45,682 nucleotides of DNA from Oscillatoria salina IIICB1 (GCF_020144665.1 NZ_JAAHBQ010000052.1:1-45682); one strand, 5' to 3'; positions 32,438 to 43,289 are shown, counted from the first letter of the stretch. Numbers and translations: made by a program. The notes: generated by a model not told the origin, from the sequence alone.

Positions 32438-34234
32438 ATGAGCAAAAATAAGTTCCTTGTCGGTTCGCTATTATTTGTCTTTCTTTTTCTATTAACGCTG
32501 TTGGCGATCTTGGTAAATTATCACTTAAATCAACCGCAGTTTATGACTTCTGCTACTCAACTTTTGAGCGATCCTTTTTTACAATTACCTACTCCAACTT
32601 CGGTGCGAGTTGTTTGGTTTACTGATTTTCCTGGTAGCCGTCATGCTGTTAATTATGGAGGTAGATTGCAGCAAACTACTCCCGCATTTACGACGAAGTT
32701 ATCTCGCATTCGTGAAGACCAAAAATCGCGAGTTGGTAGTCAAACTGAAGATGGTCAAATTTATCCCCAACCCGTACCGCGAGATATTTGGCGACATGAA
32801 GCAACAGTTACAGGTTTAACTCTTAGGAAAAAAGTTCCTTATCAAGTCATAAGTTGGCGCGAAAATGGCGAGGAAATTAGTAGTGGAGTGTTTTCTCTTT
32901 CTCCTACACCTCCACCAGGAAGTAACTTAAAAATTTTGTTAACTTCCGATCATCAACTGAAGCCAATGACAGCCGCGAATTTGCAAAAGGTAGCAGAAAC
33001 AATTGGTCAGGTTGATGCTATTTTTATGGCTGGTGATTTAGTTGATATTCCCGATCGCGCTTCGGAATGGTTTGATGATAATCGCGGTTGTGCTTTTTTT
33101 GCTTGTCTTCAAGGTCGCGGTAATTATTTACTAGAAAAAGAAGGTATAGTAACAGTATATCATGGTGGCTCATTAATTCAAAATGCACCAATTTTTCCGG
33201 CAATTGGCAATCATGAGGTGATGGGAAGATACTCCAGTAAGCGAGATTTGAATTATCAATTTAATGACCCTCATCCTCTTTCGGTAGCGGAAAATTATTA
33301 TCAGTTAGCAGCCGCCCAAATTAATCCTCGTCAAGATCCGTTAGTTAAAGAAGCATGGTTGAAAGCTAATTCTTTTAATACTGATACTTATGAAGAAATT
33401 TTTACTTTGCCGACGAATATTTCGGGACAAAATAAATATTATGCGGTTACTTTTGGGGATGTGCGTTTAATTTCATTGTTTGTGACAAATATTTGGCGAT
33501 CGCCAACTTTGGAGGATTGGGCTGTAGGTAGATATCGCGAACGCACGCAAGATTTAAATCATCCGGAAAATTGGGGCTACGGACAGCACATTTTTGAACC
33601 AATTGTCAAGGGTAGTTCGCAATATAATTGGTTAGAAAAAGAATTAGCAAGTCCAGAATTTAAGCAGGCGAAATATAAAGTAGTTATGTTTCACCATCCC
33701 GCTCATACTTTGGGCGATAATATTGTTCCTGCTTATACAGATCCGCAGCAAATTATTGAGTACGATCAAAGTGGCAAAATTAAATCAATTCGCTACGAAT
33801 ATCCTTTAGGAGAAGATTACATTATTCGCGATCTAATTCCTCTGTTGGAAAAGGCTAAAGTTGATTTAATTTTCTATGGTCATTCTCATTTATGGAACCG
33901 TTTTGTTAGTCCGAGTGGCATGAATTTTTTAGAATCTTCTAATGTGGGTAACACTTATGGTGCTTATCTCGGCGAGCAAAAGCGACCGATACCATCAGGA
34001 TATCGAGAAAAATATGTAGCAGTTGGCGACCCAAATCAATTAGAAGCAATAGTACCAACTATTGACCCTTTATTAGCTGAAAATAACCAGTCGCTACCGT
34101 ATATTGCAAGTAACGATATTACTGTTTTTAGTATTTTGGATACAGGAAAAGGAACAGTAAGTAGTTACCGTTTTGATACTCGCAAACCTAACTCAGAAGT
34201 TGTTAAGTTTGATGAGTTTAGTCTCAATAAGTAG
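32438..34234 (+). CDS. Membrane-anchored calcineurin-like phosphoesterase
   Basis: The 598-residue protein has an N-terminal membrane anchor (LVGSLLFVFLFLLTLLAILV), a purple-acid-phosphatase-type beta domain (about 45-160, PTPTSVRVVWFTDFPGSRHA) and a metallophosphoesterase domain. Metal motifs in order are LLTSDHQ, FMAGDLVD, AIGNHE, VVMFHHPAH and IFYGHSHLWNR. The substrate is unknown; an extracytoplasmic phosphatase is the likely role. It follows the nuclease-like gene by 41 bp, so the two may be co-transcribed. Confidence 0.88.
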   Translation: MSKNKFLVGSLLFVFLFLLTLLAILVNYHLNQPQFMTSATQLLSDPFLQLPTPTSVRVVWFTDFPGSRHAVNYGGRLQQTTPAFTTKLSRIREDQKSRVGSQTEDGQIYPQPVPRDIWRHEATVTGLTLRKKVPYQVISWRENGEEISSGVFSLSPTPPPGSNLKILLTSDHQLKPMTAANLQKVAETIGQVDAIFMAGDLVDIPDRASEWFDDNRGCAFFACLQGRGNYLLEKEGIVTVYHGGSLIQNAPIFPAIGNHEVMGRYSSKRDLNYQFNDPHPLSVAENYYQLAAAQINPRQDPLVKEAWLKANSFNTDTYEEIFTLPTNISGQNKYYAVTFGDVRLISLFVTNIWRSPTLEDWAVGRYRERTQDLNHPENWGYGQHIFEPIVKGSSQYNWLEKELASPEFKQAKYKVVMFHHPAHTLGDNIVPAYTDPQQIIEYDQSGKIKSIRYEYPLGEDYIIRDLIPLLEKAKVDLIFYGHSHLWNRFVSPSGMNFLESSNVGNTYGAYLGEQKRPIPSGYREKYVAVGDPNQLEAIVPTIDPLLAENNQSLPYIASNDITVFSILDTGKGTVSSYRFDTRKPNSEVVKFDEFSLNK

Positions 34235-34350
34235 TTGATGAGGAGGAAAAATAATCTTCCGGGGAAATTACCAAGATTTTGCTTTAATTTCACCTACTGG
34301 GCGACTGAATTTATGAAGAAGATCGCGTAGGTCAAAATACAAGTATACCA

Positions 34351-34367
34351 GCGAGCAAGATGCTCGC
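34351..34367. repeat. REP-like palindrome
   Basis: A perfect 7-bp stem GCGAGCA/TGCTCGC has a 3-base loop (AGA). It lies between convergent genes and is of the dispersed GCGAGCA-type found in many cyanobacteria. It may end transcripts from both sides. Confidence 0.75.
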
Positions 34368-34416
34368 ACTACAGTATTTAACCATTTAGTAGCGCGATCG
34401 CGCCATCACTTCCAGG

Positions 34417-37161
34417 TCATTTACGCTGGCTTAGACGAGGGAAAGGTGAGTCAATTTGGTTAACCAAGATTGCCATGGGAATCATCGGCAGCATCGGGAA
34501 TAAACAAATTAGCCACTGATTCCAGGTTAGGGGTGCGGTTTCAAAGAGGACATTCATCAGTCCCCACTGGCTAAACACCACTTGAAGAACAACCGCAGCA
34601 GCAATTCCGCCCAAGAGAATAGGTGCATTGGTGATAGTTCGAGACTTGCGACTCAGGTAGTTAATCAAGCTAATTCCCAATTGACTGATACTCAGCAGGT
34701 AGATAATCCGCGCAGCGACCAAAGCTTGAATCGCCATCGTACGGGCAACAGTAACATCTCCGGTGTTGGCTTTCGCCCATTCAAAGATGCCAAAAATCAG
34801 AATCCAGTTAAACACAGAAACGGCTAAAATTCGGCGTAATAACTTCGGTGTAAGCAAGGGTTCATTGGGACGACGGGGAGGCTGTTGCATTGTCCCTGGA
34901 GACTTGGGTTCAAACGCTAGGGGAACAGTCATGGTTAGAGAGTTGATCATATTCAGCCACAGCACTTGGATAGCAAGAATCGGTAAATCCCGGGCTAGGA
35001 AAGCACTGATCAGAATTGTCATAGATTCCCCGCCATTCACGGGTAAGAGAAAGGCGATCGCTTTCCGCAAATTTTGATAAACGGTGCGTCCTTCTTCTAC
35101 TGCCGATTCAATCGAGGCGAAATTGTCATCGGTAAGCAGCATATCCGCCGACTCCCGTGCTACTTCGGTTCCCCCTTTCCCCATCGCAATGCCAATATCC
35201 GCTTGTTTCAAGGCTGGCGCATCATTCACCCCATCCCCCGTCATGGCAACGATTTCACCTTTGGACTGGAGGGCTTCCACCAATTGTAGCTTTTGGGCAG
35301 GAGCAACCCGAGCAAACACCGAGCCATCTTCAACCGCCTGAGCAATTTGGCGATCATCCATTTGTGCGAGTTGCTGCCCCTCAAAGGCTAAAACCTGTCC
35401 TGCGGTTTGAATTCCCATGCGCTGGGCAATTGCCCGTGCTGTGGCAATATGATCCCCAGTAATCATCTTGACCTTAATTCCGGCAGACTGACAAGTATGG
35501 ACAGCAGCGATCGCTTCAGGGCGAGGTGGGTCAATCATTCCCTGCAATCCCAGAAACACTAAACCCGTTTCCAAGTCATCGTGGTCAACGGTATGCTGAT
35601 GGTGAGAGACTTCTTTTTGGGCAAAGGCGAGTACCCGTAATCCTTGAGCTGCCATCTTTTCAACCATCTGCTTAATCTCGGCTGAGTCAAGGGCAGTAGG
35701 TTGACCTTCCTGATTCATCATCTGGGAACAACGACTTAATAGTGCCTCTACAGATCCCTTCACATAAATAATGCGAGACACCTCATTATCATGTAAGGTT
35801 GCCATATACTGATACTGAGATTCAAAGGGAATGGAATCTAAGCGGGCTTTTGAAGCAGATAGTCCTGATTGACTTAGACCCACTTTAGTCGCAGCAGTAA
35901 TCAACGCCCCTTCCGTTGGGTCTCCCACCACTGACCATCCTTCCTCTAGTCGTTTTAATTGGGAGTCATTGCAAAGTAACCCTGACACCAGACAAGCTTC
36001 TAAGGCGGGGGGTAATTCATCCTCCAAGGGCGTTTCCGAGGAGTCACCCCCGATTAAACTCAGTTCTCCTTTCGGACTGTAACCACTTCCACTAACGCTA
36101 TATTCTTGTCCCCCAGCATAAATAGCTTGGACAGTCATTTGGTTTTCCGTCAAAGTGCCAGTTTTGTCCGAACAAACCACCGTAGCACTACCCAATGCCT
36201 CCACTGCGGGAAGTTTACGAATAATAGCGTGACGACGTGCCATGCGGTTAACCCCAATGGCTAAGGTAATCGTAACTACTGCGGGGAGTCCTTCGGGAAT
36301 GGCACTCACAGCTAAAGCCACCGCCGCCTCAAACATATAAAGCCAAGATTCTCCTTGTGCCAAGCCAATGACAAAGGTTAGGGTTGCTAGGGCTAAAATG
36401 ACATACAGTAGGGTACGACTAAATTTAGCGAACTTACGAGTTAAGGGCGTAGTGAGGCTAACTCGGCTTTCCATTGATTTAGAAATTTGCCCTACTTCTG
36501 TGGCATTGGCAGTAGCAACCACAATCCCTCTCCCCTGTCCAAAAGTAACGAAACTTCCCGCGTAAGCCATATTGATGCGTTCGGCTAGGGGAGTATCTGG
36601 AGGTAGGGGTTGGACTGATTTCTCGACGGGAACAGATTCTCCCGTTAGTGCTGACTCATCTACCTGTAAGTTACGCACCTTCAGCAATCTCAGATCGGCG
36701 GGAACTTTATCGCCTGATGTTAGTAACACCACATCCCCCGGTACTAAATCCCGTGAAGGAATTCTTAGGGTTTGTCCCTCTCGTAGTACCGTCGTTTCGG
36801 TGGTGACAGCTTTAGCAAGGGATGCGATCGCGCCTTCGGCTTTGGCTTCCTGCACATAGCCAATCACGGCATTGATTACCGTCACCCCCCAGATCACTGC
36901 TGCATTCGTCCACGATCCTAGGAATGCTTTAACTCCCCCGGCAACTAAGAGAATATACAGGAGTGGCTGATGAAATTGTAAGAGAAATCTGAGCCAAGCG
37001 GGTTTCCCCGGCTTAAATTGTAGTTCATTCCAGCCATAGGTTTCATAACGACGGGCAACAGCTTCTGCGGTTAAACCAGTCTCTCCATCGCTATCGAAAT
37101 CAGCTAAAACGTCTTGAGCCGAAAGTTGATAAAATGAACGCGACTGTTGCTGCACTGGCAT
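34417..37161 (-). CDS. Cation-transporting P-type ATPase (type II-like)
   Basis: The 914-residue pump has the N-terminal domain (residues about 10-60), TGES actuator motif, [20 protein letters not shown] in M4, phosphorylation motif [17 protein letters not shown] (Asp332), and hinge [21 protein letters not shown]6 reads [19 protein letters not shown], so the Asp that SERCA-type pumps use for calcium there is absent, and the ion is uncertain. I start at the ATG at 37161, placed by GGAGAG; a TTG four codons upstream is less likely. The 148-kb-style long open frame is intact. Confidence 0.9.
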   Translation of the reverse strand: MPVQQQSRSFYQLSAQDVLADFDSDGETGLTAEAVARRYETYGWNELQFKPGKPAWLRFLLQFHQPLLYILLVAGGVKAFLGSWTNAAVIWGVTVINAVIGYVQEAKAEGAIASLAKAVTTETTVLREGQTLRIPSRDLVPGDVVLLTSGDKVPADLRLLKVRNLQVDESALTGESVPVEKSVQPLPPDTPLAERINMAYAGSFVTFGQGRGIVVATANATEVGQISKSMESRVSLTTPLTRKFAKFSRTLLYVILALATLTFVIGLAQGESWLYMFEAAVALAVSAIPEGLPAVVTITLAIGVNRMARRHAIIRKLPAVEALGSATVVCSDKTGTLTENQMTVQAIYAGGQEYSVSGSGYSPKGELSLIGGDSSETPLEDELPPALEACLVSGLLCNDSQLKRLEEGWSVVGDPTEGALITAATKVGLSQSGLSASKARLDSIPFESQYQYMATLHDNEVSRIIYVKGSVEALLSRCSQMMNQEGQPTALDSAEIKQMVEKMAAQGLRVLAFAQKEVSHHQHTVDHDDLETGLVFLGLQGMIDPPRPEAIAAVHTCQSAGIKVKMITGDHIATARAIAQRMGIQTAGQVLAFEGQQLAQMDDRQIAQAVEDGSVFARVAPAQKLQLVEALQSKGEIVAMTGDGVNDAPALKQADIGIAMGKGGTEVARESADMLLTDDNFASIESAVEEGRTVYQNLRKAIAFLLPVNGGESMTILISAFLARDLPILAIQVLWLNMINSLTMTVPLAFEPKSPGTMQQPPRRPNEPLLTPKLLRRILAVSVFNWILIFGIFEWAKANTGDVTVARTMAIQALVAARIIYLLSISQLGISLINYLSRKSRTITNAPILLGGIAAAVVLQVVFSQWGLMNVLFETAPLTWNQWLICLFPMLPMIPMAILVNQIDSPFPRLSQRK

Positions 37162-37303
37162 CAAACTCTCCAATGGGTTAGAGGTAACTTAAACTGATAA
37201 ATAAAAAACCTTTATAACCTGTAGCTCAGTTAAATTTAACCTATGTTTACAACAAAAATAATAGATTTAAAAAAAATTGTCCGACTACTTATTACTTTAA
37301 TAA

Positions 37304-37537
37304 TTAAGCATAGTAAGTTCCAGTATCATCAATTTTCCCTTGGTGAATTAGCTTAGAATCAACATGAATTTCTCCAGAATACGAAGATCCAAAATCGCTA
37401 AAGCTAATTTCCGCCCAACCGTCACTACCAGTGCGTGCTGTCCTCACACCACCCGATCCTAATGAACCGAAAACACCTGGCATTGCTGCTTTAATCCAGA
37501 CTTTTACATTGGACTTACCTACATAAATTCTTGGCAT
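37304..37537 (-). CDS. Small beta-rich hypothetical protein
   Basis: The 77 residues alternate Gly/Ser turns with strands (MPRIYVGKSNVKVWIKAAMP, GSGGVRTARTGSDGWAEISF, YSGEIHVDSKLIHQGKIDD). They look like a small beta-sandwich of the carboxypeptidase-regulatory sort. There is no signal peptide. An AGAGGG ribosome-binding site 8 bases before the ATG makes it a likely real gene. Family not recognised. Confidence 0.72.
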   Translation of the reverse strand: MPRIYVGKSNVKVWIKAAMPGVFGSLGSGGVRTARTGSDGWAEISFSDFGSSYSGEIHVDSKLIHQGKIDDTGTYYA

Positions 37538-37646
37538 AAGTTAACCCTCTAAAACTTTATGTTTAAATATAGCATAAACTTTTTGAGTTTGATTTAAGTA
37601 GAGCAGGTCTAGAATATCGAATTAGGGCGATCGCGAAACCGCGAAA

Positions 37647-40600
37647 CTAAACATTAATCGCTACGGAAAAAGTTAATACAGTTTCGTCGATTCCCTTCAG
37701 CTTGAGAGGAGTACACTTAGTAATTTCTCGATCGTCAAGGTAATCAGCCACAGTAGCAGAAACGAGAATATTATCTGGATCGGTAGCTTCTTGAAGTCTC
37801 GCAGCAATATTAACCGCCGGACCGATCGCCGTATAATCAGATCTACCTTCACTACCAAACATTCCCACCACCGCGCTACCTTGATGAATACCGCAACGGA
37901 ATTGAACCAAAGGCGGTTTACCTTCACCTCCAACAATACCTTGTTCTTGCCAACGTTGATTGAGTTTTTCCAGAGAGGAATACATAGCCCTTGCTGAAGC
38001 GATCGCGCGTCGGATTTGTTCGTGGGCTGGTAATTCTTCAGGAGCACCAAACAAAGCGATAATGGCATCACCCATAAATTTATCTACTGTACCGCCATTA
38101 GCAAAAATCGCTTCACTCATCGCTTCAAGATATTCATTGAGTAACTGAGCAATGCGACGCGCGCGCAAAGTATTCGACAATTGCGTAAATCCGACAATAT
38201 CGCTAAATAAAATTGTCACCAAACGAGGTTCCGGACGCAAATCTAACTCCAGTTTCCCAGTCGCCGCAGATTTTACCAGATCTCTAGGCAAAAATCGCTT
38301 CAACACAGCTTCCGTGAGGTATTCATTGAGTTGTTGAACTCTTCGCTCATTTTCCTTCAGCGCTAGTAAATTGCGTACCTCAGCTAATAACTCGCGATCG
38401 TTAAAAGGTTTAGATAAATAAGCATCTGCACCTTGCTCCGTCCCCGAAATACGACTTGTTTCATCAGCTTTCGCTGTTAGTAAAATAATCGGAGTTCCCT
38501 TCAAATCTTCATCAGCCCGGATTGTTGCAATTAGTTCTAATCCAGAAACTAGCGGCATCATGAGATCGGTAATAATCAACTGGGGACGACGCATCTGCGC
38601 AACCTCAAAGCCACTCGCGCCATTTTTAGCGGTACAAACTCGATAACCTGCTTCCCGCAGAATTCCCCCGACATAAGTACGCAAATCGGGATTATCATCA
38701 ACCACGAGAATTAAAGACGAGTTTTCTGCAACTAAGTTATCTTCGTCAGTAATCTGTTCAATTTCAGTTCCCGTTTCCAGATCCAATAATTCAGTTTCCA
38801 AATCTGCTAATTCTACCGTTGCACGAGCCGCTTGCACTTCGGTATTAACTTCCAATACCATATCCAGTGGTAAATGAGCGGTTCCGGTTTGCAGCCAAAC
38901 GGTAAAAGTAGAACCTTGTCCCGGAAGAGATTCAACGGAAACTTGTCCACCGTGGAGGTTAACTAATTCTTTGACTAAAGCTAATCCCAAACCACTACCT
39001 TCGTAAGAACGATTAATCGAACCTTCAGCTTGACGGAAACGGTCAAATAAATGGGGAATTTGACTGGGTGAAATTCCAATTCCGGTATCTTTAACTTGAA
39101 GTCGCACGTGATCTCCAGCCGGTTCGAGAAAGACAGAAATTGTTCCTCCAGCTTCGGTAAACTTCATCGCGTTGGAAAGCAAGTTGTAGAGAACTTTATC
39201 AAATTTTTCCACATCCAGATAAACGCGAGGACAACTTTGAAGATTAGTGTCGAGATTTAAATCTTTTTTCTGACAGTAAGGACGAAAAGTTTCGACAATT
39301 TGCTCGGTAAATTCCAAGAGATTGCAAGGGCGAAAACTTGCTTGCATTCGCCCAGCATCGAGGCGTTGCAAATCGAGTAATTGATTAACCAAACGCAGCA
39401 AACGACGACAATTACGCAGCGCGATCGCGGCTTGTTCGGGTGGCATTCCTTGTCTATGGTTAGCGGCGGCTTCCAAAGGACCGATAGTTAAAGTGAGGGG
39501 AGTGCGAAATTCGTGGGAAACATTTTGGAAGAATTCAGTTTTTTGACGGTCTAATTCCAACAAACGTTCGGCTAAAGAGCGAGTTTTTTGGTAGAGACGC
39601 GACTGTTGGACAGCGATCGCTGCTTGGGAAGCTACAGCTTGAGCTAAGTCAATATCGGCATTACTCCAACGTCGAGCGCGATTATTTTGGCGTAAGGAAA
39701 TACTACCAATAATCTTGCCATCAACAATGAGCGGTACTAATAGCAAAGCACGAGTTGGCGATCGCAGAGGCAAATCGAAACCCTGCATTTCTGGAGAAGA
39801 CTCCATATCTTGTAACACTACTGGCTGTTGGGTACTAATTAATTGTTGCAATACAGGATTGCCAGTAATGGGAACATAAGATTGCGGCAATTGCGATCTG
39901 GCATTTTGCTTAGTCCCGAAATCTTGAGACTTAACTAAATTTTGCCGATTTTCCTTTTTTAAATACTCAGGTAAATTATTTTTGCTCTTCTCTTGGTTAA
40001 ACTGCGAGCGATCGTCAGATTCCATGTCAAATTCAGCAACAGAAAACCCGGAATCAGTAGTCGCATCGTACAAACCTACACATTGGACATATTCATCTGA
40101 TTCTGTCCACAGCGATAAAGCACAACCATCCACTTCTAAAGCTTGTCCGAGTTGAGTAGTAATCGCGGTAAAAATTTCCTGGGGGTCGAGGGTAGAACGA
40201 ATCGCTGTAGTAATTGTATTCACCAAAACTTCCCGTTTCGCCAAAGCTTTAACTTGCTCATAAGAACGAGCTTGAGCGATCGCTAAAGCGGCTTGATCGG
40301 CTACCATTACTGCTAGTTGAATTTCATCATCTTCCCAAACTTGAGGTTGTCCGCATTTATGCAAAGCCAGAACAGCCATTAATTCAAGCTGAAATATGAG
40401 CGGTACAATCAAACTCGAGCGAATATTTGCTCGTTGATAAGCTTCTCGACGCTGTTGAGTTTCCGGGTGATTATTTTCCCAACAGTTTTCTGGAGAAACT
40501 TCATCCTCAGATAAAGCATGACCTCCTTCAGCTTCCACATCATTAATAACTTCAATATCTTCAGTTTCCCAAACTGTCAGAGCAAGAATTTTGGCTTCTA

Positions 40601-41243
40601 TCGTCGGAATTCCCGCTTTTTGATAAACAAAACTTTGTTCGTAACCAAGTAAAGGTTGGGAACCAGAACGCAACAAACAAATGTCTACCTCCAACATATG
40701 ACCAATAGTATTCACAATAGTTTGTAAAACTTGGCGTAAGGGCGAATCTCCAAAACGTCCATATTGGGCATTTCTAATTGTGTTTGTCACCGAGTTAAGT
40801 AAAGACTCCCGACGCAACGCCCTACCTAACTCTTCAGTTCGTACCTTCAAAACATTGTGAGTATCTAGAGCTTGACGTACTACGTTTTTTAGTTCCTCAG
40901 CTTGCCAAGGTTTTGTAACAAACTTAAATACTTTACCTGTATTAATCGCCTCAACCAAATCCTCAACATCGGTATAGCCAGTTAAAATAATGCGGATAAT
41001 ATCAGGATATTGGACGGCGGTGAGACTAAGAAACTCCGTTCCCGTCATTTCTGGCATTCTTTGGTCAGAAATAATTACCGCCACTTCTTCTTCACAAGCG
41101 AGAATTTCTAATGCAGCAGGACCGCTTTCTGCTCTGAGGACTTTATATTCTCGATGGAATGTCCGATAAAGCAGATCGAGGTTGTCTGGTTCATCATCGA
41201 CAATCAAAATTTTCGGTTTTCTACTGCTGTTTTGGGATTTCAT
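37647..41243 (-). CDS. cyaC: CyaC-type hybrid histidine kinase/adenylate cyclase
   Basis: The 1198-residue protein has seven modules. They are receiver 1 (residues 11-125, Asp60), GAF 1 (about 165-325), GAF 2 (about 350-545), HisKA (His577 in QNVSHEFRTP), HATPase (DKVLYNLLSNAMKF, DTGIGI, GSGLGLAL), receiver 2 (845-960, Asp893) and a class III cyclase (1005-1165). The cyclase keeps its metal Asp1015 and Asp1059, Lys1055 and Thr1138 (ATP choice), Asn1145 and Arg1149. This is the order of Anabaena and Spirulina CyaC, which makes cAMP in a light- and phosphorelay-controlled way. GGAGA stands 10 bases before the ATG. Confidence 0.93.
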   Translation of the reverse strand: MKSQNSSRKPKILIVDDEPDNLDLLYRTFHREYKVLRAESGPAALEILACEEEVAVIISDQRMPEMTGTEFLSLTAVQYPDIIRIILTGYTDVEDLVEAINTGKVFKFVTKPWQAEELKNVVRQALDTHNVLKVRTEELGRALRRESLLNSVTNTIRNAQYGRFGDSPLRQVLQTIVNTIGHMLEVDICLLRSGSQPLLGYEQSFVYQKAGIPTIEAKILALTVWETEDIEVINDVEAEGGHALSEDEVSPENCWENNHPETQQRREAYQRANIRSSLIVPLIFQLELMAVLALHKCGQPQVWEDDEIQLAVMVADQAALAIAQARSYEQVKALAKREVLVNTITTAIRSTLDPQEIFTAITTQLGQALEVDGCALSLWTESDEYVQCVGLYDATTDSGFSVAEFDMESDDRSQFNQEKSKNNLPEYLKKENRQNLVKSQDFGTKQNARSQLPQSYVPITGNPVLQQLISTQQPVVLQDMESSPEMQGFDLPLRSPTRALLLVPLIVDGKIIGSISLRQNNRARRWSNADIDLAQAVASQAAIAVQQSRLYQKTRSLAERLLELDRQKTEFFQNVSHEFRTPLTLTIGPLEAAANHRQGMPPEQAAIALRNCRRLLRLVNQLLDLQRLDAGRMQASFRPCNLLEFTEQIVETFRPYCQKKDLNLDTNLQSCPRVYLDVEKFDKVLYNLLSNAMKFTEAGGTISVFLEPAGDHVRLQVKDTGIGISPSQIPHLFDRFRQAEGSINRSYEGSGLGLALVKELVNLHGGQVSVESLPGQGSTFTVWLQTGTAHLPLDMVLEVNTEVQAARATVELADLETELLDLETGTEIEQITDEDNLVAENSSLILVVDDNPDLRTYVGGILREAGYRVCTAKNGASGFEVAQMRRPQLIITDLMMPLVSGLELIATIRADEDLKGTPIILLTAKADETSRISGTEQGADAYLSKPFNDRELLAEVRNLLALKENERRVQQLNEYLTEAVLKRFLPRDLVKSAATGKLELDLRPEPRLVTILFSDIVGFTQLSNTLRARRIAQLLNEYLEAMSEAIFANGGTVDKFMGDAIIALFGAPEELPAHEQIRRAIASARAMYSSLEKLNQRWQEQGIVGGEGKPPLVQFRCGIHQGSAVVGMFGSEGRSDYTAIGPAVNIAARLQEATDPDNILVSATVADYLDDREITKCTPLKLKGIDETVLTFSVAINV

Positions 41244-41959
41244 TTATGCACCAGTCTCCTGCTGCAATTGTTCGTCTTGAGTAATTTGGTTGATTTTCAT
41301 CTTTTATTCGGCACAATCTACTGTGACAGATAATTTTTCCACAGAGTAATAACCAGAAAAATTTGTTTTCCATCACAATTCCGAAAAACTAAAATCAAAA
41401 ATGATGACGTGCGTTAAATGAGTTTCAGGGTGATTCTCCTAATGGTAGCCGCGATCGCTGGTGGTTCAATCTAGTTTAGGCAAGGTTTTCCTGGGTAGAC
41501 TGCTTTCAAATATTTAATTTAACCGAGCAGGCTCTACTCTTGGTGAACTACCCACACTTCTCTTAGAGTCTGCATAGAGTATTACTCTCAATGGGCGAGC
41601 TTGAGGATACACTTCTTACCATAGTATCTTCCTTATTGGGGATTGGGGACTGGGGTTTCACTGACCAGTTATCAGTTACCGGTGAACAGTCGGGATTGTC
41701 AATGGGAGAAATGATGGAGTTAGAAGCACGACAGATTCGAGGGTAAACTGGTAACTGCTCATTGGTCAGGTGTTCGCTGCTAACTGATATGATTGAGCTT
41801 GCTGGCAATAGTTCTTAAAAAGCTACAATCAGAAAAAGATGTTCTTGAGAGCAATTAGTTAAGCTAGATTTAGCTTATTATTGCTTTTAATGGGCATTGT
41901 GGCTCTCAGCGCGAGTTTTGGCAACTTCGTATTAGCTTTTAGCTTCAGATGTTGGAGGG
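41244..41959. other. Long intergenic region with STRR repeats
   Basis: From 41636 to about 41790 there are GGGGATTGGGGACTGGGG and AACTGGTAACTGCTC-type units in degraded form. A HIP1 site lies at 41450. Around 41540-41600 is TGAACTACCCACACTTCTC followed by a small hairpin AGAGT-ATT-ACTCT, reminiscent of IS605-type ends but unproven. An 81-codon minus-strand frame is read out of the repeats and is not supported. Confidence 0.55.
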
Positions 41960-42580
41960 ATGGTGAACTCCTGCTTTTCTTACTTAAAATCTAATGAACC
42001 AGTAGCAGCAGGTTCGACACTCAAAGCTGACGGATTATTTATTCGTGCTGCTCGTCAGGGGGATCTCCACGGTCTCGCTTCAGTTTTGGCTGAAAGTTTT
42101 CATTCTCAGTCAGGATCGCTGGGTTGGGTTTACCCGATCTTGAAATTGGGAATTTATGAAGACTTACGCACTCGTTTGCGTTCTTGTTCGCCTCATTACC
42201 TTTGCTTAGTAGCGATCGCGACGGGAACTGATTCTGCAAAAAGCGAGCAAATTGTCGGCACAGTGGAAATGGCTTTGCGTTCTGATTCTTGGTTTGACCC
42301 GGACTCAGCTCATCTATATATTTCTAATTTAGCTGTCTCGGAATCTTATCGCAGACAGGGTATTGCCCGGCGCTTACTCGCTGGCTGCGATCGCACGGCG
42401 ATGGAATGGGGATTTAACGACCTTTATCTTCATGTACTGGAAAATAATGCTCGCGCAAGGCAACTTTATCATCGCTGTGGTTATCGACTACAGCAAGTTG
42501 AATCTAGTTTAGGAACTTGGCTATTTCAGCGCCCTCGCCGTTTGTTTTTACACAAATATCTCAAATCTACTACTTCTTAA
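41960..42580 (+). CDS. GNAT-family N-acetyltransferase
   Basis: The 206-residue protein has a GNAT domain (residues about 25-195): LFIRAARQGDLHGLASVLAE, IVGTVEMALRSD, HLYISNLAVSESYRRQGIAR (acetyl-CoA loop RRQGIA), DLYLHVLENNARARQLYHRC and GYRLQ. It resembles the GNAT proteins shared by cyanobacteria and plastids. The substrate is unknown. The first ATG sits only two bases after GGAGG, so the adjacent GTG at 41963 may be the true start. Confidence 0.88.
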   Translation: MVNSCFSYLKSNEPVAAGSTLKADGLFIRAARQGDLHGLASVLAESFHSQSGSLGWVYPILKLGIYEDLRTRLRSCSPHYLCLVAIATGTDSAKSEQIVGTVEMALRSDSWFDPDSAHLYISNLAVSESYRRQGIARRLLAGCDRTAMEWGFNDLYLHVLENNARARQLYHRCGYRLQQVESSLGTWLFQRPRRLFLHKYLKSTTS

Positions 42581-42600
42581 GCTTCGAGCGCTTAAAATTA
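42577..42600 (+). terminator. Weak terminator of the GNAT gene
   Basis: The 6-bp stem TTAAGC/GCTTAA with a 7-base loop overlaps the stop codon and is followed by AATTA. It is short and lacks a proper T run. Confidence 0.4.
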
Positions 42601-42800
42601 AATCAACAGCAGTTATCGAAAAGATGGCGCGGGAAAATCTCGCACTTCAAAACACTGGATGCGCCTTGGAACTTAGCTTTCTTTTTGATGCCGAGGATGC
42701 CAGCATAAATTCATGGCAGGTTGTCGATACCATGATAATTTTTGATTTAAATGTCAAAGGCTACGTTTGTCTCCTCTGCTAGTTCTTAACCGGATGACCG

Positions 42801-43286
42801 ATGCTACCGAATACTCTCAACCGTTCCCAAAACCACGAGCAAGAAGATTTGCAAGCTGAGAAGATTCTCTCTCAATTACAGAATAAACAGCTTTTAGTGG
42901 TTAATAGTCGTCGTCGTAATGGATTGATTATCTATAAACGCTATCATGCTGAATTTGCTGGACCTGGATCGGCTGTAGGTGGTTTTTTAGACTTAGATGC
43001 AGTGGGAGTGCTTCCTGTGGGTAGTCTGTCATTAGTCGTTCCCCCCTCTTCTGAAGAAAAACAGCGAGCTTATTTAATTCGACGGCAATGGATTCGTTTG
43101 ACAAAACAAATTACCGATAATCCTGTACCATTACAACGGGCGCAAATGATTCTCAATCAATTTGAACATTTTTTCGATCCGGAAACTGTTGCTAAGTTAC
43201 CCGATCGCGCTTTTGCTCTGATGATAGGAGTTTTACCCCAAACAATTCGCAAGGTTCGCAATCCAGAAGAGCGCTTGGATGTTTGA
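42801..43286 (+). CDS. Conserved-looking hypothetical protein
   Basis: The 161 residues are soluble, with a helical start, a beta core (QLLVVNSRRRNGLIIYKRYH, AEFAGPGSAVGGFLDLDAVG, VLPVGSLSLVVPP) and a helical end (LTKQITDNPVPLQRAQMIL, MIGVLPQTIRKVRN). No named domain is recognised. The composition and full-length frame favour a real gene. No strong ribosome-binding site is seen. Confidence 0.75.
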   Translation: MLPNTLNRSQNHEQEDLQAEKILSQLQNKQLLVVNSRRRNGLIIYKRYHAEFAGPGSAVGGFLDLDAVGVLPVGSLSLVVPPSSEEKQRAYLIRRQWIRLTKQITDNPVPLQRAQMILNQFEHFFDPETVAKLPDRAFALMIGVLPQTIRKVRNPEERLDV

Positions 43287-43289
43287 TTG

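Noticed and set aside
41563-41808. 81-codon minus-strand frame
   Set aside because: Built on STRR repeats; Ser/Pro-rich repeat translation.
42624-42782. 52-codon plus-strand frame (MARENLALQN start)
   Set aside because: No Shine-Dalgarno and no family resemblance; left as intergenic.
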